Position numbers and translations under genes: made by a program
In this document: piece after piece, positions 1-11,495 of the stretch
How the letters are laid out: each line of letters opens with the position of its first letter
Numbering within the stretch: position 1 is the stretch's first letter
Assembly: GCF_029227915.1 (NCBI RefSeq)
Contig: NC_079880.1
Span: 3,536,001-3,600,000 of the forward strand
Reading direction: 5' to 3'
DNA length: 64,000 bases
DNA from: Hydractinia symbiolongicarpus
Lineage: Eukaryota > Cnidaria > Hydrozoa > Anthoathecata > Hydractiniidae
The notes under the pieces: model-generated
What the model was told of the DNA's origin: nothing
What the model saw: the letters and a program-made list of their open reading frames with translations, nothing else
Database searches by the model: none

Positions 1-320
1 CATGAGACTTGTAGTATTTAAAAATATTTTCATTTTTGATGAGACGCTGAATAAAAGAAGTTTAATCGCCGGCAAACGAAAACCCGCGACTTTCCGTAAA
101 TCCCGGACTCAGCCCGTATAGTCAAAAGTATACAAAGAAAGTACTCAGGGAGTAAACTCATTTCCCGAACGATTTTTTAAATTATTTTTTCACCACTAAA
201 ACGCATGAGACTTGTAGTTTTCAGAAATGTTTTCATTTTTGATGAGACGCTTAGTGAAAGTTGTTTAATCGCCGGCAAACGAAAACCCGCGATTTCCCGT
301 AAATCCCGGGCTTGGCCCGT

Positions 321-3160
321 ATAGTCGAATGTATACAAAGAAAGTACCCTGTGAGTAAACTCATTTCCAGGACGATTTTTTAAAGTATTATTTCACCACT
401 AAAGCCCATGAGACTTGTAGTATTTAAAAATATTTTCATTTCTGATGAGACGCTGAATAAAAGAAGTTTAATCGCTGGCAAACGAAAACCCGCGACTTCC
501 CGTAAATCCCGGACTCAGCCCGTATAGTCAAAAGTATACAAAGAAAGTACCCAGGGTGTAAACTCATTTCCCGAACTATTTTTTAAATTATTATTTCACC
601 ACTAAAGCCCATGAGACTTGTAGTATTTAAAAATATTTTCATTTTTGATGAGACGCTGAATAAAAGAAGTTTAATCGCCGGCAAACGAAAACCCGCGACT
701 TCCCGTAAATCCCGGACTCAGCCCGTATAGTCAAAAGTATACAAAGAAAGTACCCAGGGAGTAAACTCATTTCCCGAACGATTTTTTAAATTATTTTCTC
801 ACCACTAAAACGCATGAGCCTTGTAGTTTTCAAAAATGTTTTCATTTTTGATGAGACGCTGAATAAAAGAAGTTTAATCGCCGGCAAACGAAAACCTGCG
901 ATTTCCCGTAAATCCCGGACTCGGCCCGTATAGTCAAAAGTATACAAAGAAAGTACCCAGGAAGTAAACTCATTTCCCAAACGATATTTTAAATTAATTT
1001 TCACCACTAAAAGGCATGAGACTTTTAGTTTTCAGAAATGTTTTTATTTTTGATGAGACGCTTAATGAAAGTTGTTTAATCGCCGGCAAACGAAAACCCG
1101 CGATTTCCCGTAAATCACGGGCTTGGCCCGTATAGTCGAATGTATACAAAGAAAGTACCCTGTGAGTAAACTCATTTCCAGAACGATTTTTTAATTTATT
1201 TTTTCAACACTAAAACGCATGAGACTTGTAGTTTTCAAAAATGTTTTTATTTTTGATGAGACGCTTATTGAAAGAGGTTTAATCGCCGGCAAACGAAAAC
1301 CCGAGATTTCCCGTAAATCCCGGGCTTGGCCCGTATAGTCAAAAGTATACAAAGAAAGTACCCAGGGTGTAAACTCATTTCCCGAACTATTTTTTAAATT
1401 ATTATTTCACCACTAAAGCCAATGAGACTTGTAGTATTTAAAAATATTTTCATTTTTGATGAGACGCTGAATAAAAGAAGTTTAATCGCCGGCAAACGAA
1501 AACCCGTGACTTCCCGTAAATCCCGGACTCAGCCCGTATAGTCAAAAGTATACAAAGAAAGTACCCAAGGAGTAAACTCATTTCCCGAAGGATTTTTTAA
1601 ATTATTTTTTCACCACTAAAACGCATGAGCCTTGTAGTTTTCAAAAATGTTTTCATTTTTGATGAGACGCTGAATAAAAGAAGTTTAATCGCCGGCAAAC
1701 GAAAACCTGCGATTTCCCGTAAATCCCGGACTCGGCCCGTATAGTCGAATGTATACAAAGAAAGTACCCTGTGAGTAAACTCATTTCCAGGACGATTTTT
1801 TAAAGTATTATTTCACCACTAAAGCCCATGAGACTTGTAGTATTTAAAAATATTTTCATTTCTGATGAGACGCTGAATAAAAGAAGTTTAATCGCTGGCA
1901 AACGAAAACCCGCGACTTCCCGTAAATCCCGGACTCAGCCCGTATAGTCAAAAGTATACAAAGAAAGTACCCAGGGTGTAAACTCATTTCCCGAACTATT
2001 TTTTAAATTATTATTTCACCACTAAAGCCCATGAGACTTGTAGTATTTAGAAATATTTTCATTTTTGATGAGACGCTGAATAAAAGAAGTTTAATCGCCG
2101 GCAAACGAAAACCCGCGACTTCCCGTAAATCCCGGACTCAGCCCGTATAGTCAAAAGTATACAAAGAAAGTACCCAGGGAGTAAACTCATTTCCCGAACG
2201 ATTTTTTAAATTATTTTTTCACCACTAAAACGCATGAGCCTTGTAGTTTTTAAAAATGTTTTCATTTTTGATGAGACGCTGAATAAAAGAAGTTTAATCG
2301 CCGGCAAACGAAAACCTGCGATTTCCCGTAAATCCCGGACTCGGCCCGTATAGTCAAAAGTATACAAAGAAATTACCCAGGAAGTAAACTCATTTCCCAA
2401 ACGATATTTTAAATTAATTTTCACCACTAAAAGGCATGAGACTTTTAGTTTTCAGAAATGTTTTTATTTTTGATGAGACGCTTAATGAAAGTTGTTTAAT
2501 CGCCGGCAAACGAAAACCCGCGATTTCCCGTAAATCACGGGCTTGGCCCGTATAGTCGAATGTATACAAAGAAAGTACCCTGTGAGTAAACTCATTTCCA
2601 GAACGATTTTTTAATTTATTTTTTCAACACTAAAACGCATGAGACTTGTAGTTTTCAAAAATGTTTTTATTTTTGATGAGACGCTTATTGAAAGAGGTTT
2701 AATCGCCGGCAAACGAAAACCCGAGATTTCCCGTAAATCCCGGGCTTGGCCCGTATAGTCAAAAGTATACAAAGAAAGTACCCAGGGTGTAAACTCATTT
2801 CCCGAACTATTTTTTAAATTATTATTTCACCACTAAAGCCAATGAGACTTGTAGTATTTAAAAATATTTTCATTTTTGATGAGACGCTGAATAAAAGAAG
2901 TTTAATCGCCGGCAAACGAAAACCCGTGACTTCCCGTAAATCCCAGACTCAGCCCGTATAGTCAAAAGTATACAAAGAAAGTACCCAAGGAGTAAACTCA
3001 TTTCCCGAAGGATTTTTTAAATTATTTTTTCACCACTAAAACGCATGAGCCTTGTAGTTTTCAAAAATGTTTTCATTTTTGATGAGACGCTGAATAAAAG
3101 AAGTTTAATCGCCGGCAAACGAAAACCTGCGATTTCCCGTAAATCCCGGACTCGGCCCGT
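321..3160 (+). repeat. 7-monomer higher-order repeat, 1420 bp, two copies
   Basis: Positions 321-1740 and 1741-3160 match at an offset of 1420 bp (seven monomers). Shared marks are the unusual catttctgatgag at about 448 and 1868, and catttccaggacg at about 361 and 1781. The match breaks off at both ends: upstream of 321 the monomer carries gcttagtgaaag while upstream of 1741 it carries gctgaataaaag, and at 3166 the copy switches from tcgaatg to tcaaaag. Only scattered substitutions separate the copies (for example tttagaaat near 2047 against tttaaaaat near 627). Unequal crossing over between monomers is the simplest origin. Confidence 0.85.
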
Positions 3161-5220
3161 ATAGTCAAAAGTATACAAAGAAAGTACCCGGGGTGTAAAC
3201 TCATTTCCCGAACGATTTTTTAAATTATTATTTCACCACTAAAGCCCATGAGACTTGTAGTTTTTAAAAATGTTTTCATTTTTGATGAGACGCTGAATAA
3301 AAGAAGTTTAATTGCCGGCAAACGAAAACCTGCGACTTCCCGTAAATCCCGGACTCGGCCCGTATAGTCAAAAGTATACAAAGAAAGTACCCAGGGAGTA
3401 AACTCATTTCCCCAACGATTTTTTAAATGATTTTTTCACCACTAAATCGCATGAGACTTGTAGTTTTCAAAAATGTTTTCATTTTTGATGAGACGCTGAA
3501 TAAAAGAAGTTTAATCGCCCGCAAACGAAAACCTGCGATTTCCCGTAAATCCCGGACTCGGCCCGTATAGTCAAAAGTATACAAAGAAAGTACCCAGGAA
3601 GTAAACTCATTTCCCAAACGATATTTTAAATTAATTTTCACCACTAAAACGCATGAGACTTGTAGTTTTCAGAAATGTTTTTATTTTTGATGAGACGCTT
3701 AATGAAAGTTGTTTAATCGCCGGCAAACGAAAACCCGCGATTTCCCGTAAATCACGGGCTTGGCCCGTATAGTCGAATGTATACAAAGAAAGTACCCAGG
3801 GTGTAAACTCATTTCCCGAACTATTTTTTAAAATATTATTTCACCACTAAAGCCAATGAGACTTGTAGTATTTAAAAATATTTTCATTTTTGATGAGACG
3901 CTGAATAAAAGAAGTTTAATCGCCGGCAAACGAAAACCCGTGACTTCCCGTAAATCCCGGACTCAGCCCGTATAGTCAAAAGTATACAAAGAAAGTACCC
4001 AAGGAGTAAACTCATTTCCCGAAGGATTTTTTAAATTATTTTTTCACCACTAAAACGCATGAGCCTTGTAGTTTTTAAAAATGTTTTCATTTTTGATGAG
4101 ACGCTGAATAAAAGAAGTTTAATCGCCGGCAAACGAAAACCTGCGATTTTCCGTAAATCCCGGACTCGGCCCGTATAGTCAAAAGTATACAAAGAAAGTA
4201 CCCGGGGTGTAAACTCATTTCCCGAACGATTTTTTAAATTATTATTTCACCACTAAAGCCCATGAGACTTGTAGTTTTTAAAAATGTTTTCATTTTTGAT
4301 GAGACGCTGAATAAAAGAAGTTTAATTGCCGGCAAACGAAAACCCGCGACTTCCCGTAAATCCCGGACTCGGCCCGTATAGTCAAAAGTATACAAAGAAA
4401 GTACCCAGGGAGTAAACTTATTTCCCGAACGATTTTTTAATTTTTTTTTCACCACTAAAACGCATGAGATTTGTAGTTTTTAAAAATGTTTTCATTTTTG
4501 ATGAGACGCTGAATAAAAGAAGTTTAATTGCCGGCAAACGAAAACCCGAGATTTCCCGTAAATCCCGGGCTTGGCCCGTATAGTCAAAAGTATACAAAGA
4601 AAGTATCCAGGGTGTAAACTCATTTCCCGAACTATTTTTTAAATTATTATTTCACCACTAAAGCCAATGAGACTTGTAGTATTTAAAAATATTTTCATTT
4701 TTGATGAGACGCTGAATAAAAGAAGTTTAATCGCCGGCAAACGAAAACCCGCGACTTCCCGTAAATCCCGGACTCAGCCCGTATAGTCAAAAGTATACAA
4801 AGAAAGTACCCAAGGAGTAAACTCATTTCCCGAAGGATTTTTTAAATTATTTTTTCACCACTAAAACGCATGAGCCTTGTAGTTTTTAAAAATGTTTTCA
4901 TTTTTGATGAGACGCTGAATAAAAGAAGTTTAATTGCCGGCAAACGAAAACCCGCGACTTCCCGTAAATCCCGGACTCGGCCCGTATAGTCAAAAGTATA
5001 CAAAGAAAGTACCCAGGGTGTAAACTCATTTCCCGAACGATTTTTTAAATTATTATTTCACCACTAAAGCCCATGAGACTTGTAGTATTTAAAAATATTT
5101 TCATTTTTGATGAGACGCTGAATAAAAGAAGTTTAATCGCCGGCAATCGAAAACCTGCGAGTTCCCGTAAATCCCGGACTCGGCCCGTATAGTCAAAAGT
5201 ATACAAAGAATGTACCCAGG
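3161..5220 (+). repeat. Mixed satellite monomers without a clear higher-order unit
   Basis: About ten 203-bp monomers continue the array. They include the gccaatgagacttg variant at about 3852 and 4662, which also occurs at about 1418, 2838, 13171, 15600, 32714, 42181 and 46408, so this block shares ancestry with several distant blocks. I could not define a clean repeating multimer here by eye. No other element is present. Confidence 0.75.
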
Positions 5221-8200
5221 GTGTAAACTCATTTCCCGAACGATTTTTTAAATTATTATTTCACCACTAAAGCCCATGAGACTTGTAGTATTTAAAAATA
5301 TTTTTATTTTTGATGAGACGCTGAATAAAAGAAGTTTAATCGCCGGCAAACAAAAACCCGCGACTTCCCGTAAATCCCGGACTCGGCCCGTATAGTCAAA
5401 AGTATACAAAGAAAGTACCCAGGGAGTAAACTCATTTCCCGAACGATTTTTTAAATTTTTTTTCACAACTAAAACGCATGAGATTTGTAGTTTTTAAAAA
5501 TGTTTTCATTTTTGATGAGACGCTGAATAAAAGAAGTTTAATTGCCGGCAAACGAAAACCCGCGTCTTCCCGTAAATCCCCGACTCGGCCCGTATAGTCA
5601 AAAGTATACAAAGAAAGTACCCAGGGAGTAAACTCATTTCCCAAACGATATTTTAAATTAATTTTCACCACTAAAACGCATGAGACTTGTAGTTTTCAGA
5701 AATGTTTTCATTTTTGATGAGACGCTTAATGAAAGTTGTTTAATCACCGGCAAACGAAAACCCGCGATTTCCCGTAAATCCCGGGCTTGGCCCGTATAGT
5801 CGAATGTATACAAAGAAAGTACCCTGTGAGTAAACTCATTTCCAGAACGATTTTTTAAATTATTATTTCACCACTAAAGCCCATGAGACTTGTAGTATTT
5901 AAAAATATTTTCATTTTTGATGAGACGCTGAATAAAAGAAGTTTAATCGCCGGCAAACGAAAACCCGCGACTTCCCGTAAATCCCGGACTCAGCCCGTAT
6001 AGTCAAAAGTATACAAAGAAAGTACCCAGGGTGTAAACTCATTTCCCGAACTATTTTTTAAATTATTATTTCACCACTAAAGCCCATGAGACTTGTAGTA
6101 TTTAAAAATATTTTCATTTTTGATGAGACGCTGAATAAAAGAAGTTTAATCGCCGGTAAACGAAAACCCGCGACTTCCCGTAAATCCCGGACTCAGCCCG
6201 TATAGTCAAAAGTATGCAAAGAAAGTACCCAGGGAGTAAACTCATTTCCCGAACGATTTTTTAAATTATTTTTTCACCACTAAAACGCATGAGCCTTGTA
6301 GTTTTCAAAAATGTTTTCATTTTTGATAAGACGCTGAATAAAAGAAGTTTAATCGCCGGCAAACGAAAACCTGCGATTTCCCGTAAATCCCGGACTCGGC
6401 CCGTATAGTCAAAAGTATACAAAGAAATTACCCAGGAAGTAAACTCATTTCCCAAACGATATTTTAAATTAATTTTCACCACTAAAACGCATGAGACTTG
6501 TAGTTTTCAGAAATGTTTTCATTTTTGATGAGACGCTTAATGAAAGTTGTTTAATCGCCGGCAAACGAAAACCCGCGATTTCAGTAAATCACGGGCTTGG
6601 CCCGTATAGTCAAAAGTATACAAAGGAAGTACCCGGGGTGTAAACTCATTTCCCGAACGATTTTTTAAATTATTATTTCACCACTAAAGCCCATGAGACT
6701 TGTAGTATTTAAAAATATTTTTATTTTTGATGAGACGCTGAATAAAAGAAGTTTAATCGCCGGCAAACAAAAACCCGCGACTTCCCGTAAATCCCGGACT
6801 CGGCCCGTATAGTCAAAAGTAAACAAAGAAAGTACCCAGGGAGTAAACTCATTTCCCGAACGATTTTTTAAATTTTTTTTCACCACTAAAACGCATGAGA
6901 TTTGTAGTTTTTAAAAATGTTTTCATTTTTGATGAGACGCTGAATAAAAGAAGTTTAATTGCCGGCAAACGAAAACCCGCGTCTTCCCGTAAATCCCCGA
7001 CTCGGCCCGTATAGTCAAAAGTATACAAAGAAAGTACCCAGGGAGTAAACTCATTTCCCAAACGATATTTTAAATTAATTTTCACCACTAAAACGCATGA
7101 GACTTGTAGTTTTCAGAAATGTTTTCATTTTTGATGAAACGCTTAATGAAAGTTGTTTAATCGCCGGCAAACGAAAACCCGCGATTTCCCGTAAATCCCG
7201 GGCTTGGCCCGTATAGTCGAATGTATACAAAGAAAGTACCCTGTGAGTAAACTCATTTCCAGAACGATTTTTTAAATTATTATTTCACCACTAAAGCCCA
7301 TGATACTTGTAGTATTTAAAAATATTTTCATTTTTGATGAGACGCTGAATAAAAGAAGTTTAATCGCCGGCAAACGAAAACCCGCGACTTCCCGTAAATC
7401 CCGGACTCAGCCCGTATAGTCAAAAGTATACAAAGAAAGTACCCAGGGTGTAAACTCATTTCCCGAACTATTTTTTAAATTATTATTTCACCACTAAAGC
7501 CCATGAGACTTGTAGTATTTAAAAATATTTTCATTTTTGATGAGACGCTGAATAAAAGAAGTTTAATCGCCGGCAAACGAAAACCCGCGACTTCCCGTAA
7601 ATCCCGGACTCAGCCCGTATAGTCAAAAGTATGCAAAGAAAGTACCCAGGGAGTAAACTCATTTCCCGAACGATTTTTTAAATTATTTTTTCACCACTAA
7701 AACGCATGAGCCTTGTAGTTTTCAAAAATGTTTTCATTTTTGATAAGACGCTGAATAAAAGAAGTTTAATCGCCGGCAAACGAAAACCTGCGATTTCCCG
7801 TAAATCCCGGACTCGGCCCGTATAGTCAAAAGTATACAAAGAAATTACCCAGGAAGTAAACTCATTTCCCAAACGATATTTTAAATTAATTTTCACCACT
7901 AAAACGCATGAGACTTGTAGTTTTCAGAAATGTTTTCATTTTTGATGAGACGCTTAATGAAAGTTGTTTAATCGCCGGCAAACGAAAACCCGCGATTTCA
8001 GTAAATCACGGGCTTGGCCCGTATAGTCAAAAGTATACAAAGGAAGTACCCGGGGTGTAAACTCATTTCCCGAACGATTTTTTAAATTATTATTTCACCA
8101 CTAAAGCCCATGAGACTTGTAGTATTTAAAAATATTTTTATTTTTGATGAGACGCTGAATAAAAGAAGTTTAATCGCCGGCAAACAAAAACCCGCGACTT

Positions 8201-11200
8201 CCCGTAAATCCCGGACTCGGCCCGTATAGTCAAAAGTAAACAAAGAAAGTACCCAGGGAGTAAACTCATTTCCCGAACGATTTTTTAAATTTTTTTTCAC
8301 CACTAAAACGCATGAGATTTGTAGTTTTTAAAAATGTTTTCATTTTTGATGAGACGCTGAATAAAAGAAGTTTAATTGCCGGCAAACGAAAACCCGCGTC
8401 TTCCCGTAAATCCCCGACTCGGCCCGTATAGTCAAAAGTATACAAAGAAAGTACCCAGGGAGTAAACTCATTTCCCAAACGATATTTTAAATTAATTTTC
8501 ACCACTAAAACGCATGAGACTTGTAGTTTTCAGAAATGTTTTCATTTTTGATGAAACGCTTAATGAAAGTTGTTTAATCGCCGGCAAACGAAAACCCGCG
8601 ATTTCCCGTAAATCCCGGGCTTGGCCCGTATAGTCGAATGTATACAAAGAAAGTACCCTGTGAGTAAACTCATTTCCAGAACGATTTTTTAAATTATTAT
8701 TTCACCACTAAAGCCCATGAGACTTGTAGTATTTAAAAATATTTTCATTTTTGATGAGACGCTGAATAAAAGAAGTTTAATCGCCGGCAAACGAAAACCC
8801 GCGACTTCCCGTAAATCCCGGACTCAGCCCGTATAGTCAAAAGTATACAAAGAAAGTACCCAGGGTGTAAACTCATTTCCCGAACTATTTTTTAAATTAT
8901 TATTTCACCACTAAAGCCCATGAGACTTGTAGTATTTAAAAATATTTTCATTTTTGATGAGACGCTGAATAAAAGAAGTTTAATCGCCGGCAAACGAAAA
9001 CCCGCGACTTCCCGTAAATCCCGGACTCAGCCCGTATAGTCAAAAGTATACAAAGAAAGTACCCAGGGAGTAAACTCATTTCCCGAACGATTTTTTAAAT
9101 TATTTTTTCACCACTAAAACGCATGAGCCTTGTAGTTTTCAAAAATGTTTTCATTTTTGGTGAGACGCTGAATAAAAGAAGTTTAATCGCCGGCAAACGA
9201 AAACCTGCGATTTCCCGTAAATCCCGGACTCGGCCCGTATAGTCAAAAGTATACAAAGAAATTACCCAGGAAGTAAACTCATTTCCCAAACGATATTTTA
9301 AATTAATTTTCACCACTAAAACGCATGAGACTTGTAGTTTTCAGAAATGTTTTCATTTTTGAAGAGACGCTTAATGAAAGTTGTTTAATCGCCGGCAAAC
9401 GAAAACCCGCGATTTCAGTAAATCACGGGCTTGGCCCGTATAGTCAAAAGTATACAAAGAAAGTACCCGGGGTGTAAACTCATTTCCCGAACGATTTTTT
9501 AAATTATTATTTTACCACTAAAGCCCATGAGACTTGTAGTTTTTAAAAATGTTTTCATTTTTGATGAGACGCTGATTAAAAGAAGTTTAATAGCCGGCAA
9601 ACGAAAACCCACGACTTCCCGTAAATCCCGGACTCGGCCCGTATAGTCAAAAGTATACAAAGAAAGTACCCAGGGAGTAAACTCATTTCCCGAACGATTT
9701 TTTAAATTATTTTTTCACCACTAAAACGCATGAGCCTTGTAGTTTTCAAAAATGTTTTCATTTTTGATGAGACGCTGAATAAAAGAAGTTTAATCGCCGG
9801 CAAACGAAAACCTGCGATTTCCCGTAAATCCCGGACTCGGCCCATATAGTCAAAAGTATACAAAGAAATTACCCAGGAAGTAAACTCATTTCCCAAACGA
9901 TATTTTAAATTAATTTTCACCACTAAAACGCATGAGACTTGTAGTTTTCAGAAATGTTTTCATTTTTGATGAGACGCTTAATGAAAGTTGTTTAATCGCC
10001 GGCAAACGAAAACCCGCGATTTCAGTAAATCACGGGCTTGGCCCGTATAGTCAAAAGTATACAAAGAAAGTACCCGGGGTGTAAACTCATTTCCCGAACG
10101 ATTTTTTAAATTATTATTTCACCACTAAAGCCCATGAGACTTGTAGTATTTAAAAATATTTTTATTTTTGATGAGACGCTGAATAAAAGAAGTTTAATCG
10201 CCGGCAAACAAAAACCCGCGACTTCCCGTAAATCCCGGACTCGGCCCGTATAGTCAAAAGTATACAAAGAAAGTACCCAGGGAGTAAACTCATTTCCCGA
10301 ACGATTTTTTAAATTTTTTTTCACCACTAAAACGCATGAGATTTGTAGTTTTTAAAAATGTTTTCATTTTTGATGAGACGCTGAATAAAAGAAGTTTAAT
10401 TGCCGCCAAACGAAAACCCGCGTCTTCCCGTAAATCCCCGACTCAGCCCGTATAGTCAAAAGTATACAAAGAAGGTACCCAGGGAGTAAACTCATTTCCC
10501 AAACGATATTTTAAATTAATTTTCACCACTAAAACGCATGAGACTTGTAGTTTTCAGAAATGTTTTCATTTTTGATGAGACGCTTAATGAAAGTTGTTTA
10601 ATCGCCGGCAAACGAAAACCCGCGATTTCCCGTAAATCCCGGGCTTGGCCCGTATAGTCGAATGTATACAAAGAAAGTACCCTGTGAGTAAACTCATTTC
10701 CAGAACGATTTTTTAAATTATTATTTCACCACTAAAGCCCATGAGACTTGTAGTATTTAAAAATATTTTCATTTTTGATGAGACGCTGAATAAAAGAAGT
10801 TTAATCGCCGGCAAACGAAAACCCGCGACTTCCCGTAAATCCCGGACTCAGCCCGTATAGTCAAAAGTATACAAAGAAAGTACCCAGGGTGTAAACTCAT
10901 TTCCCGAACTATTTTTTAAATTATTATTTCACCACTAAAGCCCATGAGACTTGTAGTATTTAAAAATATTTTCATTTTTGATGAGACGCTGAATAAAAGA
11001 AGTTTAATCGCCGGCAAACGAAAACCCGCGACTTCCCGTAAATCCCGGACTCAGCCCGTATAGTCAAAAGTATACAAAGAAAGTACCCAGGGAGTAAACT
11101 CATTTCCCGAACGATTTTTTAAATTATTTTTTCACCACTAAAACGCATGAGCCTTGCAGTTTTCAAAAATGTTTTCATTTTTGATGAGACGCTGAATAAA

Positions 11201-11495
11201 AGAAGTTTAATCGCCGGCAAACGAAAACCTGCGATTTCCCGTAAATCCCGGACTCGGCCCGTATAGTCAAAAGTATACAAAAAAATAACCCAGGAAGTAA
11301 ACTCATTTCCCAAACGATATTTTAAATTAATTTTCACCACTAAAACGCATGAGACTTGTAGTTTTCAGAAATGTTTTCATTTTTGAAGAGACGCTTAATG
11401 AAAGTTGTTTAATCGCCGGCAAACGAAAACCCGCGATTTCAGTAAATCACGGGCTTGGCCCGTATAGTCAAAAGTATACAAAGAAAGTACCCGGG
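5221..11495 (+). repeat. 7-monomer higher-order repeat, 1417 bp, four copies
   Basis: Copies lie at 5221-6637, 6638-8054 and 8055-9471, each offset by 1417 bp. A fourth at 10079-11495 is displaced by three extra monomers. A private marker, gatttcagtaaatcacgg (one base shorter than the usual gatttcccgtaaat), ends each copy: its tcag lies at 6581, 7998, 9415, 10022 and 11439. The second and third copies share further private changes, such as gtaaacaaag in place of gtatacaaag, so they are the youngest pair. Confidence 0.88.
9472..10078 (+). repeat. Three-monomer insertion within the 1417-bp repeat
   Basis: A block of 607 bp (three monomers) separates the third and fourth copies of the 1417-bp unit. 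Its last part repeats the end of the preceding unit: the tcag marker at 10022 is 607 bp after the one at 9415. Its first monomer, with gctgattaaaag and ttaatagccgg, resembles the one starting after 11495. It reads as a short unequal-exchange product. Confidence 0.75.

Noticed and set aside
60-110. CENP-B box in the monomer
   Set aside because: On the minus strand tttcgtttgccggcgat resembles the first half of the box (tttcgtt), but the essential A and CGGG positions do not match. The cgttcgggaaatgag stretch fails as well.
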